Source of the DNA: Bacillota bacterium
GTDB taxonomy: Bacteria > Bacillota > Clostridia > Lachnospirales > Lachnospiraceae
Assembly (NCBI GenBank): GCA_023389295.1
Contig: JAEWEO010000228.1
Span: 1 to 64,000, forward strand
Direction of reading: 5' to 3'
Length of the DNA stretch: 64,000 bases
The notes beneath the pieces were generated by a model. The model was given only the letters and a program-made list of their open reading frames with translations. It was not told where the DNA came from and ran no database searches. A program made the translations under genes and the position numbers. Of this stretch, positions 8,206 through 17,116 are shown in pieces (positions within the stretch are counted from its first letter, which is position 1; each line of letters opens with the position of its first letter).

Positions 8206-9345
8206 TTATTTATTTGTCACTTTTTCTCTTAATTGAACATTTAATACTAGTCCGATAGCTATCATAGAACTTACTAATGAGGTAAGACCAGAACTTATGA
8301 AGGGTAGTGGTAACCCCGTATTAGGCAAAAGGGTTATCGCAACTCCCACATTTACAAAAAACTGGAACATAACATATGCAGATACACCAATGCATATTAG
8401 TTTTCCCACATAATCAGAAGCACGTGCCGATATTATTAAGCATTTAATAATCAAGATACTGTAAAGAATAACTATAATAAAACTTCCTATAAATCCAAAT
8501 TCTTCACCTACGATTGCAAAAACAAAATCACTTTCTTTTGCATAAATATCGTCATATTGTCGATTTGAAGCATTAATTGATATTAGCTTCCCATTAAGCC
8601 CACCTGATGCAATAGCATTTAGTGATTGATTTTGTTGGTAGTTACCGGATAAATCCTCACTTTCATCGGATGACATAAATGATGTTACTCTCTTTATCTG
8701 ATATTTTTGAATAAAGGGAATGTTCACGTTGAACTGAGTCACACTAATTAAAATAATGATTGCTATAGGTATGACTACTGCAATAACTTTGCCAATCAAT
8801 TTATAACTTAACCCTGATGCATATATTTGTATAAAGAAAATAAACAATAAGGCGATACAAGAACTAAGATGAGGCTCTAAAAAGATTAATATCATTGGTA
8901 TTAATACTGCTATTGTTTGAAGAAATAATACATAGAATTTATCTGTTTTATTTTTAAAATGGTTGCACAAAAAAGCTAAGAATAAAATTATAACTACTTT
9001 CGTTATTTCAGAAGGTTGAATCTGAAATCCGAAAATTGTTATCCATCTTTTAACACCATTGAGATTAGTTCCGAACAATAGTGTATATGCTAATGTTAAA
9101 TTAATTGCAATATAGAATGGGAAAGAAAATTTACAAATAATTTTATAATCAATGATCATGACTAAAAACATAAGTATATAGCCAAGAGTCACTCCCATGA
9201 TTTGCTTTACGAACATTATATTTTTATCAATGCGAAACATATAAGCTTGTCTGGAACAAAATAGTCCTACACAGATTAAAATTGTTACTATGAAAAGAAT
9301 AGCAATATCTATTTTTTTATAGTTTATTTTTTTTACTACCTTCAC
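8206..9345 (-). CDS. rodA: RodA/FtsW/SpoVE-family peptidoglycan glycosyltransferase
   Basis: SEDS-family lipid II polymerase in the membrane, working with a class B penicillin-binding protein in wall elongation. The 379 residues hold about 10 hydrophobic helices. Family motifs: GVKRWITIFGFQIQPSEITK (about 95-115), FAIVGEEFGFIGS (about 280) and LPFISSGLTSLVSSMIAIG (about 348-366). An extracytoplasmic loop near 230-260 contains the poorly conserved segment between helices 7 and 8. No PBP or mre gene is adjacent, so elongation versus sporulation role (RodA versus SpoVE) is not resolved. The SGLTSL variant of the usual SGGTS is a mild departure. Confidence 0.85.
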   Translation of the reverse strand: MKVVKKINYKKIDIAILFIVTILICVGLFCSRQAYMFRIDKNIMFVKQIMGVTLGYILMFLVMIIDYKIICKFSFPFYIAINLTLAYTLLFGTNLNGVKRWITIFGFQIQPSEITKVVIILFLAFLCNHFKNKTDKFYVLFLQTIAVLIPMILIFLEPHLSSCIALLFIFFIQIYASGLSYKLIGKVIAVVIPIAIIILISVTQFNVNIPFIQKYQIKRVTSFMSSDESEDLSGNYQQNQSLNAIASGGLNGKLISINASNRQYDDIYAKESDFVFAIVGEEFGFIGSFIIVILYSILIIKCLIISARASDYVGKLICIGVSAYVMFQFFVNVGVAITLLPNTGLPLPFISSGLTSLVSSMIAIGLVLNVQLREKVTNK

Positions 9346-9654
9346 AGTTATATTCTTCCTTTAATATGATTTAGTTGTCACTCTATAACATCTCTATTAT
9401 TTCCCATTTATTATGTAAGCATATCAAATTTACCATCATTATACATAACTTAACAATAAAATACTATTCTAGAAAACGAAAAAGATTATTTGTTAATATG
9501 ATCCAAGTCATTGTAATATATTGTACTCTTTATCTGTACAATAATCTTTTTCATCATCTATAAAACACTCTCCAATTTGGCATAATATTTATATTAATAA
9601 ATTATGTTTGCTATTCTTGAATATTTTAAATCAAAAGGACAAGGAGTATAAATT
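9346..9654. other. divergent promoter region
   Basis: About 310 AT-rich bases between the divergent rodA-like and yyaL-like genes. It must hold both promoters, but I could not pick a clean -35/-10 pair. No gene is supported. Confidence 0.4.
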
Positions 9655-11766
9655 ATGAATACAACGGAACATGTAACAAATAAAGGGCAGGGCACAACTC
9701 GCATTCCCAATAAATTAGCGGATGAAAAATCCCCTTACCTCTTACAACATGCTTACAATCCAGTGAAATGGTATCCTTGGTGTAAAGAAGCATTTGAGGT
9801 TGCTAAAAGAGAAAACAAACCCATCTTCCTCTCCATAGGTTATTCCACCTGTCATTGGTGCCATGTAATGGCTCATGAAAGCTTTGAGGATGAGGAGGTT
9901 GCTAAAATCTTAAACGATGACTTTATCAGTATCAAAGTTGATAAAGAGGAACGTCCAGATATTGATACCGTCTATATGACCATATGTCAAATAACTACCG
10001 GACATGGGGGCTGGCCTCTTACCATTTTAATGACGCCGGAGAAGAAACCCTTCTATGCAGCAACTTATATTCCTAAAGAGCCTAGATACGGAATGATTGG
10101 ACTTATTGATCTTCTCACTCAGGTAAAGCAGCAATGGAAGCAGAATCCGTCAGACATGCTTCGTACCGGTAATCAACTTGCTGAAATTCTAAAGAGAGAG
10201 TTTGAAGCTTCCTCCGATAGTGCAGATTTAAATAAGGAACTGATTCATCTAGCTGTAACACAGTTTAATCAAAGCTTTGATCATGAATTCGGTGGTTTTG
10301 GGAGTGAACCCAAATTCCCCACTCCTCATAATCTGATGTTCTTACTTCGTCATGCAAAGCTGGAATCTGATGAAAATTCCCTCTTCATGGTAGATAAAAC
10401 ATTAAAGCAAATGTATCGTGGCGGAATTTATGATCATATAGGCTATGGGTTTTCCAGATATTCTACCGATGCCAAATGGTTGGTCCCTCATTTTGAGAAG
10501 ATGTTATATGATAATGCACTCCTAGCTCTTACCTACACGGAGGCTTATCAGCACACAAAAGAACCTCTCTATAAAGTTGCTGCCGAGCAGATTTTTGAGT
10601 ATATTCGACGTGAAATGACAGCTCCGGAAGGTGGCTTTTATAGCGCACAGGATGCAGACAGCGAAGGCGTGGAAGGAAAATATTATGTATTTACAACCGA
10701 TGAGGTTATGAACGTCCTTGGTCCTGATGACGGTTCCTTCTTCTGTGAATATTTTGATATTACGAAGGAAGGCAACTTTGAGGGCGCTTCCATACCTAAT
10801 CTCATTCAGACCCATAGTCTAAAAACTGATAATGAGCGTGTGGTGAGAGTATGTAATCAACTTTATACCTATCGTCTGGACCGTGCAAAACTCCACAAGG
10901 ATGATAAGATATTGACTTCTTGGAACGCCCTTATGATTAGTGCTTATGCAACTGCTGCAAAAGTATTTCAAAATACCGATTATATTGATGTTGCTAAGAA
11001 AGCTGTCGAATTTATAAATACTAGATTAATGGATGAAAATGATAGACTATACGTAAGATTTCGTGAAGATGATGTTGCTTTTTACGGCCTCATTGATGAT
11101 TACGCCTTCTACTCTATGGCACTTCTATCTTTATACGAAGCCACCTTTGAAATCAGGCATTTAAAGCAGGCTACAAAGATTGCCGAGCGTATGATTGATT
11201 TATTTTGGGATGAAAAACATGGAGGTTTCTTCCTAAATGCAGCAGATTCTGAACAGCTTCTATATCGTCCAAAGGAGGTTTATGATGGAGCCATTCCCTC
11301 GGGTAACTCAGTTGCAGGGTATGTATTGCAACGACTTGCTAACCTAACCGCAAATTCACATTTTATAGAATATGCCAACAAACAATTACGATTTTTAGCC
11401 GGTCAGGTCAAAGATTATCCGGCAGGCCATAGCTTCTCCTTAATCGCATTTATGCAAGCATTATATCCTTCAAAAGAAATCGTATGTGTGGCTTCTCGCA
11501 ATGCCTCCTCCAGAGCAAATGACCGTAATACCAGCGACCTAGAAAACCATTTGGAATTATCCGAATATCTTTCACAAAACTTTGAGCCGAATACGGTAGT
11601 GCTCTTAAAAACTGAGGATAATCAGAAAGACCTTCTTGCAATAGCAGATTATGTAGAAGATTATCGCATTATAAATGATAAAACCACTTATTATATCTGT
11701 GAAGATCATCATTGTATGGCTCCAACGAACGAGTTAAACGTTCAAAGGAAAGTTATCCATGAATAA
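9655..11766 (+). CDS. YyaL/SSP411-type thioredoxin-domain protein
   Basis: A 703-residue cytosolic protein of the YyaL (DUF255/spermatogenesis-associated protein 20) family. The N-terminal thioredoxin-like domain (about 20-180) carries the family signatures [33 protein letters not shown] (CHWC redox motif near 63-66) and [10 protein letters not shown]. It continues [16 protein letters not shown]. The rest is an (alpha/alpha)6 barrel like N-acylglucosamine 2-epimerases, with [17 protein letters not shown] and [18 protein letters not shown]. The ATG has AAGGAG upstream. The biochemical function of the family is not established. It stands 1.3 kb upstream of a CcdA-TlpA fusion, a possible thiol-redox link (inference only). 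Confidence 0.88.
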   Translation: MNTTEHVTNKGQGTTRIPNKLADEKSPYLLQHAYNPVKWYPWCKEAFEVAKRENKPIFLSIGYSTCHWCHVMAHESFEDEEVAKILNDDFISIKVDKEERPDIDTVYMTICQITTGHGGWPLTILMTPEKKPFYAATYIPKEPRYGMIGLIDLLTQVKQQWKQNPSDMLRTGNQLAEILKREFEASSDSADLNKELIHLAVTQFNQSFDHEFGGFGSEPKFPTPHNLMFLLRHAKLESDENSLFMVDKTLKQMYRGGIYDHIGYGFSRYSTDAKWLVPHFEKMLYDNALLALTYTEAYQHTKEPLYKVAAEQIFEYIRREMTAPEGGFYSAQDADSEGVEGKYYVFTTDEVMNVLGPDDGSFFCEYFDITKEGNFEGASIPNLIQTHSLKTDNERVVRVCNQLYTYRLDRAKLHKDDKILTSWNALMISAYATAAKVFQNTDYIDVAKKAVEFINTRLMDENDRLYVRFREDDVAFYGLIDDYAFYSMALLSLYEATFEIRHLKQATKIAERMIDLFWDEKHGGFFLNAADSEQLLYRPKEVYDGAIPSGNSVAGYVLQRLANLTANSHFIEYANKQLRFLAGQVKDYPAGHSFSLIAFMQALYPSKEIVCVASRNASSRANDRNTSDLENHLELSEYLSQNFEPNTVVLLKTEDNQKDLLAIADYVEDYRIINDKTTYYICEDHHCMAPTNELNVQRKVIHE

Positions 11767-11879
11767 TTTATCCATAGATAATTAATTATGGGTAAATCAT
11801 TATTAACAAATGATTTCTCACAAATATTAGGAACCCTTTGCATATAATATAATAACGTTCCTCATGAGGTGTTGGGTCT

Positions 11880-12158
11880 ATGCATAAAGGGTGGGTTTAC
11901 GAACCTTGGATATCCGGTTATGAAGCGCTTCTTTTTCATAACGCAATGCAAAAGCATAAGGCTAGTTTCCAATACAATCCGATTGCCTTAGCAAAGCATG
12001 AAGAAATCGGAATGAAATACCGTTTTTTGTGCATAGCAACTCCAAAAAATCAAATGGTTCCACCAGCTCATTTTGCTATTGTTGAATTATATAAGCCAAT
12101 CAATGGAATGCCTTATCTATCCATGATTTTGCGAGCAAATTTTGATGATATGTTCTAA
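11880..12158 (+). CDS. small hypothetical protein
   Basis: 92 residues (MHKGWVYEPWISG...), not recognised. It is soluble, with no signal or membrane segment. It has a moderate ribosome site (GAGGTG) 9-10 bases before the ATG and a good terminator 10 bases after the stop, which favours a real gene. It starts 113 bases after the yyaL-like stop and could be co-transcribed with it. C-terminal MPYLSMILRANFDDMF looks beta-rich. No function is proposed. Confidence 0.55.
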   Translation: MHKGWVYEPWISGYEALLFHNAMQKHKASFQYNPIALAKHEEIGMKYRFLCIATPKNQMVPPAHFAIVELYKPINGMPYLSMILRANFDDMF

Positions 12159-12168
12159 ACTAAAGAAA

Positions 12169-12208
12169 GAAAACCGCTCCCTTCTAAAATCTATGGGACG
12201 CGGTTTTC
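12169..12208. terminator. intrinsic terminator
   Basis: GAAAACCGC (12169-12177) pairs with GCGGTTTTC (12200-12208), extended by TCCC/GGGA with one bulge. It lies between the convergent hypothetical gene and the MarR gene and has T-rich sequence on both strands. Confidence 0.8.
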
Positions 12209-12249
12209 TATTCTCCATCTTTGTAAGATTCTTCATATAGTTATACTAC

Positions 12250-12672
12250 TTAGTTCATAATATCATTTAGTTTCTTTAACATCTTTTCGAATTGTACTAC
12301 TTCTTCCTTTGTGAATTTATCACGGATGTTATTCATCAGCTCTGTATGAAAGGAGGCATTTACTCCGTAATTCTTAGAGAATTTATCTGTTACTTCCAGA
12401 AAATATTCCCTTCTATCATCAAGAGATAATACCTTTCGTACATAACCCTTTTGAATCAAATTACTAATTCGATAGGTTGCGTTCGGTTGTGATATGTTTA
12501 CATAGTTTGCAAATTGATGGACTGTTGGGCGATTTAGAAGAAATATAGCTTCTACACAATAAGCTTCTGTTGGATTTAAACTATCTTTTTCTTCATCTAC
12601 ACTCGAAAACAAGTTTTTGCAATAATTATTACGAAACTTATAATAAAGCTTTTCAAATTCTTTTTCCAGCAT
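12250..12672 (-). CDS. MarR-family transcriptional regulator
   Basis: A 140-residue winged-helix repressor-type protein. The recognition region is HQFANYVNISQPNATYRISNL (about 60-80), followed by the wing KVLSLDDRREYFLEVT with the typical DxR motif. Flanking helices form the dimer domain. Start ATG at 12672 has AGGAGTG seven bases upstream; the in-frame ATG at 12729 lacks one. It is divergent from the CcdA-TlpA gene with a 400-base shared upstream region, so it may regulate that gene or itself. Ligand unknown. Confidence 0.85.
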   Translation of the reverse strand: MLEKEFEKLYYKFRNNYCKNLFSSVDEEKDSLNPTEAYCVEAIFLLNRPTVHQFANYVNISQPNATYRISNLIQKGYVRKVLSLDDRREYFLEVTDKFSKNYGVNASFHTELMNNIRDKFTKEEVVQFEKMLKKLNDIMN

Positions 12673-13074
12673 ATTCTTCACTCCTAACATTTTAGAATTT
12701 CTATGTTCCTTATGTATTATTAAAAACAACCAATGGATGAATTTTTAGTAATTCCATCGTTTTAGTAAGAATACTCTGTAATATTTTATCAAACATTCTC
12801 GTAATATTCTATAATTAAAATATTTTCGTTCTGTTTTCGTATCTTACAACCCTTAATAGACAAACTAATTTACCTTAGGGGTATACCTATGCTATACTAT
12901 AAAAACTCACCTTAACTTTATAAATTTTAACATCATACTTTACAATAAGGTTGAGTAGCATGTTACTGTAAATTATTGATATGGAGAAAATGTGATAACT
13001 CATTGTCTTAAGGAACCGGGCTGGTCCTTACGAACTATGAGTATGCATTTTATCACCTAGAAAGGAGCTATCTA
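12673..13074. other. divergent regulatory region, marR / ccdA-tlpA
   Basis: About 400 bases. It contains TACCTTAGGGGTA at about 12871-12883, an imperfect palindrome, close to TATGCTATACT, a possible -10 element for the ccdA side. The MarR operator may lie here. The last 80 bases hold the structured leader listed separately. Confidence 0.4.
12992..13056 (+). promoter_or_regulatory. structured 5' leader of the ccdA-tlpA gene
   Basis: Three nested helices in 65 bases: GTGATA/TATCAC (12992-12997/13051-13056), ACTCAT/ATGAGT (12998-13003/13037-13042) and TAAGGA-ACC/GGTCCTTA (13009-13017/13023-13030, one bulged A, loop GGGCT). An eight-base asymmetric bulge (13043-13050) sits in the outer stem. It ends 5 bases before the AAAGGAG ribosome site. 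I do not recognise it as a named riboswitch. It could be a cis-acting RNA controlling translation, or a protein-binding element. Confidence 0.5.
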
Positions 13075-14436
13075 TTGACTGGGTTTCTCTCAACTGAAAA
13101 CATAAGTTATATACTAGTATTCTTAGAAGGCTTATTGTCCTTCTTTTCCCCCTGTGTTATACCCTTAATTCCTATCTATATGAGTTATCTGGCTGGTAAC
13201 GCCAAAAAGACTGAAGAAGATGGGACCATAACCTATGAGCGAAGCAAGGTGTTTTTCCAAACCTTATTCTTTGTACTTGGCATATCCTTTTCCTTTTTTA
13301 TTCTAGGTATGTCATTTACGGCATTGGGTTCTTTCTTTAGTAAGAACCAGTTATTGTTTACCCGAGTTGGTGGTGTTTTTATCATCTTTTTGGGATTAGT
13401 TCAAGTTGGTTTTTTAGAATTTAAGTTTCTTCAGCGAGAGCACAAATTTCACTTGGATTTAGGCGAAAAGAAGATAAATCCGCTCATGGCATTTCTTATG
13501 GGCTTTACCTTCAGCTTTGCTTGGACCCCCTGCGTTGGACCCGCATTATCCTCCGTGTTAATCATGGCCTCAGGAAGCAACAGCTCCTTTACTGGAAATC
13601 TATTAGTGCTTCTATATAGTGCCGGCTTTGTCATCCCCTTCTTATTACTGGGGCTCTTTACAACCCAAGCTTTGAACTTTTTAAAGAAGCATCAAAAACT
13701 GTTGAAATATACTGTAAAAGCCGGTGGTATCTTATTAATTATCATCGGTATCATGACCTTCACCGGTTGGATGAACGGTATCTCAAACTATCTGAATAAA
13801 TTTACTGCTACACAATCTCAGGATAGCAGTACCAATGAGGATAACAATACAAATGAAGAAACTACTCCATCAGTTACGGATGCCCCTGTGAGTAACGATA
13901 ATTCCCAAACGACCTCTCCTACTACTTCCCCAGAGGAAGATAAAGAGGTGGAGGATTCAAAGACAGATACAAAGGAAAAGACTGCAGCCTTTGACTTTGT
14001 GTTAATGGATCAAAACCAAAACGAGCATCGTTTATCCGATTATAAAGGCAAGGTGGTATTTCTGAACTTCTGGGCTACCTGGTGTCCGCCCTGTAAGAAA
14101 GAGATGCCGGATATTGAAGAACTCTACAAGGAATATAATCAGAATGAAAAAGATGTAATTTTCCTCACAGTAGCAAATCCTAAAAGTGATGCATATCCTA
14201 ATAATAGTGATGTATCAAAAGAGGAAATCCTCGAGTTTATAGAGGAAAACGGTTATACCTTCCCAGTATTATTTGACGAAACCGGAGAAGTACTTAGTGA
14301 CTATCGCATCTCTGCCTTCCCTACTACTTTTTTAATTGATATGGAGGGTAATATCTATGGATATGCTCCGGGTCAGATCAGCAAGGAGATTATGGTCAAT
14401 GCAATTAATCAGACCATGGACTCTACCAAAGAGTAA
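13075..14436 (+). CDS. CcdA-type thiol transporter fused to a TlpA/ResA-like thioredoxin
   Basis: A 453-residue membrane protein carrying reducing power across the membrane. The N-terminal CcdA/DsbD-beta domain (about 1-235, six helices) has FFSPCVIPLIPIYMSYLAG and SFAWTPCVGPALSSV, each with the reactive Cys. A Ser/Thr/Glu/Asp-rich linker (about 240-305) leads to an extracytoplasmic thioredoxin domain (about 305-453) with FLNFWATWCPPCKKEMP (CPPC near 337-340) and the cis-Pro SAFPTTFLID. The start is TTG at 13075, 7 bases after AAAGGAG. Fusion puts both steps of electron relay in one chain. The final substrate is unknown; no cytochrome c maturation genes are near. Confidence 0.9.
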   Translation: MTGFLSTENISYILVFLEGLLSFFSPCVIPLIPIYMSYLAGNAKKTEEDGTITYERSKVFFQTLFFVLGISFSFFILGMSFTALGSFFSKNQLLFTRVGGVFIIFLGLVQVGFLEFKFLQREHKFHLDLGEKKINPLMAFLMGFTFSFAWTPCVGPALSSVLIMASGSNSSFTGNLLVLLYSAGFVIPFLLLGLFTTQALNFLKKHQKLLKYTVKAGGILLIIIGIMTFTGWMNGISNYLNKFTATQSQDSSTNEDNNTNEETTPSVTDAPVSNDNSQTTSPTTSPEEDKEVEDSKTDTKEKTAAFDFVLMDQNQNEHRLSDYKGKVVFLNFWATWCPPCKKEMPDIEELYKEYNQNEKDVIFLTVANPKSDAYPNNSDVSKEEILEFIEENGYTFPVLFDETGEVLSDYRISAFPTTFLIDMEGNIYGYAPGQISKEIMVNAINQTMDSTKE

Positions 14437-14835
14437 ATTTAAAATTATCAAAGGAGCACATTTCACATATTTAGCGTGTAATTTATAAAGATTATTTATT
14501 CCATTGCTTAGCATTGCATGATTTCATAAAAACTTTGACATAATAAGTATCCTATGATAAAATGCAACTGTATTTGAAACATTGATTTGAAAGGATGGTT
14601 TTGATGTCGGTATTAACTGTAAAAGAGGTTTGTGCAAACTAGCACATAATTGAATTAGGTAGGGTACTATAAGTAACCTTTTCTTTGTGTACCCATTTTT
14701 CTACCTTTACAGTAATACTCAAAACTGTCTTATTATATATGGAAAGCCAAATCTGTATTTCCAGGACTTCGCGTTCGTGTTCGCATTACTGCAAGTCAAT
14801 TTGCAAATGCTTATCTTTGTTTACGCGTAAACCAT

Positions 14836-14866
14836 AAGGCATAATAGGTATATCCTGTTATGCCTT
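14836..14866 (+). terminator. hairpin, possible terminator
   Basis: AAGGCATAA (14836-14844) pairs with TTATGCCTT (14858-14866), with an inner AGG/CCT pair. It is followed by TATTATG, a weak T-run. There is no intact gene directly upstream. Confidence 0.45.
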
Positions 14867-14903
14867 TATTATGCCCTTATTAACAGATTGTGCTATGACA
14901 GAG

Positions 14904-14954
14904 GCCCGCAGGGAGTATTCTACCTAAATGTAATGGTAGTGACATTCTGCGGGC
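14904..14954 (+). terminator. GC-rich hairpin upstream of mutS2
   Basis: GCCCGCAG (14904-14911) pairs with CTGCGGGC (14947-14954); an inner CTACC/GGTAG helix (14920-14924/14935-14939) sits in the loop. ATTTTCTAAT follows. It may terminate read-through before mutS2 or act as a leader element. Confidence 0.5.
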
Positions 14955-15022
14955 ATTTTCTAATATAACGAAATCTAAAAATTAATCGATTTACCAGGAA
15001 GGCAAACGGAGGAAAGAATATC

Positions 15023-16990
15023 ATGATAGAAAAATCAATCATTGCTTTGGAATATCCCAAGATCATTGAGCTACTTTGCGAAAATGCAGTCTCGGACCAA
15101 GCAAAGTTAAAACTACAGCAACTAAAGCCCTATCTAAGCGAAGCAGAAGTTAGGGCAAAATTAAATGATACGACTGAAGCTAGAAAAATTCTGGACCAAA
15201 TTGGATCAGCACCCTTAGCTTCTATGAAAGATGTGGCAATGCTACTGGAGCTTGCCGAAAAAGGTGCAATGCTAGTTCCCCAACAGTTTACTCAAATTGA
15301 ACTATTTATTAATGCCTGCAAACGAATGAAGAGCTTTTTAAAACGCGCCGAAGTACTGAATGTAGGCATTGCCGGATATGGCGGTTCCATCTATGAATTA
15401 TCAAATCTCTTAAACGAAATTCAAAATACAATCCGCAATCAAACCATTGATGACAACGCATCAAAGGAATTGAAGGATATCCGACGTAAAATTGAACAAG
15501 TAAACTCTGAAATGAAGTCAAAATTAGAAAGCCAGCTTCGTAGTAAAAAAGAATGGTTTACAGATGGTTATGTATCCCTGAGAAATGGTCATTATGTATT
15601 ACCGGTAAAAAAAGAGTATAAGCATATGGTAAGTGGTTCGGTGATGGATATTTCCTCTAGTGGTTCCACCTATTTTATCGAACCTACGGTAGTTTCCAAA
15701 TTGAAGGATGAATTGTCCCTGTTAGAGATTGCAGAGAGTAATGAAGAACGAAGGATTTTATATGTGCTATCTGCTATCGTAAGTGATAATGCGAATGAAA
15801 TACGACTGAATATGGAGGCAATGGAGACTCTGGATTTTATTTTTGCGAAGGCAAAACTGAGTGCGGACATGAAAGGAGTCCCCTCTAAAATCAACACTGA
15901 TAGAAAAATTCAGATCACCAATGGAAGACATCCTTTATTAAAGGTGGAGGAGTGTGTACCGTTAAATTTCACCTTGGGTGATGGTATGAAAGGAATTGTC
16001 ATTACGGGACCTAATACCGGAGGTAAAACCGTGGCTCTTAAAACCGTTGGTTTACTACAGCTTATGGCTCAAAGTGGACTCCATGTCCCCTGTGAAAGCG
16101 CTGATCTATGTATGAATAATGCTGTATTGTGCGACATAGGAGACGGTCAGAGCATTACAGAGAACTTATCCACATTCTCTTCCCATATTACGAATATTAT
16201 CAACATTTTAAAGCAAACAAATGAGGATAGTCTTATCTTACTAGATGAGCTTGGCTCGGGTACGGACCCGGCCGAAGGTATGGGAATTGCAATCGCCATT
16301 CTTGAAGAATTGAAAGATAAATCCTGTCTCTTCGTAGCAACCACTCATTATCCTGAGGTGAAAGAGTATGCTGATAAAACCCCCGGTCTTAAAAATGCCA
16401 GAATGGCCTTTGATAGAGAAAGTCTTAAACCTCTATATCGTTTAGAAATAGGAGAAGCTGGTGAAAGCTGTGCCCTCTATATCGCTAAACGTCTGGGTTT
16501 ACCAAAACGTATGTTGGAGCGAGCCTATCTGGAGGCATACCACAAGGAACATCAACATCATAAAGATGGTGACATTATTCAAATTGACTTACTTAAGGAC
16601 GCTACAGATGATACCTTATTAACAGATTCCGCCTTAAGTACACATTTAAAGATCACGAAAACAGCACCCGCCAAGTCCGTAAGTACAAGAAGTCAGAGGT
16701 TTCAAATTGGAGATAGTGTGGTAGTATATCCACAAAAGAAAATAGGAATTGTTTTTCAAACAGCTGATGAGAAGGGTGACGTAGGAGTACAAATCCAAAA
16801 GCGAAAGGAATATATCAATCACAAGCGATTACAGCTGAAAGTCTCAGCACAGGAAATGTATCCGGACGACTATGATTTTTCCATTATTTTCGATAGTGTC
16901 GCTAACCGTAAGGCAAGACATAAGATGGAGAAGGGTTATCAAAAGGATCTGGAAATAGTATATGACGAACAACCCGTAAAACGCTCCTAG
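15023..16990 (+). CDS. mutS2: MutS2-type ATPase lacking the Smr domain
   Basis: DNA-binding ABC-type ATPase of the MutS2 family, which acts on recombination intermediates or collided ribosomes rather than in classical mismatch repair. 655 residues: core and clamp helices (1-310), Walker A GPNTGGKT (near 330), signature STFSSH (near 385), Walker B LILLDELGSGTDPAEG (near 405). A small basic beta domain follows the linker (QIGDSVVVYPQKKIG). Full MutS2 is about 780-790 residues and ends with a Smr nuclease domain; here the C-terminus is KGYQKDLEIVYDEQPVKRS with no Smr DxH motif. The stop is clean and followed by a terminator, so this looks like a short family form, not a frameshift. AACGGAGGAAAG precedes the ATG. 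Confidence 0.88.
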   Translation: MIEKSIIALEYPKIIELLCENAVSDQAKLKLQQLKPYLSEAEVRAKLNDTTEARKILDQIGSAPLASMKDVAMLLELAEKGAMLVPQQFTQIELFINACKRMKSFLKRAEVLNVGIAGYGGSIYELSNLLNEIQNTIRNQTIDDNASKELKDIRRKIEQVNSEMKSKLESQLRSKKEWFTDGYVSLRNGHYVLPVKKEYKHMVSGSVMDISSSGSTYFIEPTVVSKLKDELSLLEIAESNEERRILYVLSAIVSDNANEIRLNMEAMETLDFIFAKAKLSADMKGVPSKINTDRKIQITNGRHPLLKVEECVPLNFTLGDGMKGIVITGPNTGGKTVALKTVGLLQLMAQSGLHVPCESADLCMNNAVLCDIGDGQSITENLSTFSSHITNIINILKQTNEDSLILLDELGSGTDPAEGMGIAIAILEELKDKSCLFVATTHYPEVKEYADKTPGLKNARMAFDRESLKPLYRLEIGEAGESCALYIAKRLGLPKRMLERAYLEAYHKEHQHHKDGDIIQIDLLKDATDDTLLTDSALSTHLKITKTAPAKSVSTRSQRFQIGDSVVVYPQKKIGIVFQTADEKGDVGVQIQKRKEYINHKRLQLKVSAQEMYPDDYDFSIIFDSVANRKARHKMEKGYQKDLEIVYDEQPVKRS

Positions 16991-17010
16991 TCATATCTTT
17001 AGGAAAAGAA

Positions 17011-17058
17011 AAAAAGCTTCAAATCTCAACACTTATCAGAAGAGATTTGAAGCTTTTT
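17011..17058. terminator. strong bidirectional intrinsic terminator
   Basis: A 17-bp perfect stem (17011-17027 with 17042-17058) with a 14-base loop, with A-run and T-run at the ends. It lies between the convergent mutS2 and diguanylate cyclase genes. Confidence 0.92.
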
Positions 17059-17116
17059 AATTAGCTCTTAGTAACACCCAATTATTTACCTATTTGCATA
17101 TTGATTTTAGTAAATA

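Larger units (their letters stand above)
14437..15022. other. long intergenic region with gene-start remnant and hairpins
   Basis: About 590 bases without a credible gene. GAAAGGATGG followed by ATG at 14604 opens a 12-codon ORF (MSVLTVKEVCAN) that resembles the first residues of an ABC-transporter ATPase and then stops, so it may be the remnant of a lost gene. GGGTAC/GTACCC at about 14662-14695 before ATTTTT looks like a weak terminator. Two further hairpins are listed separately. Confidence 0.4.
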
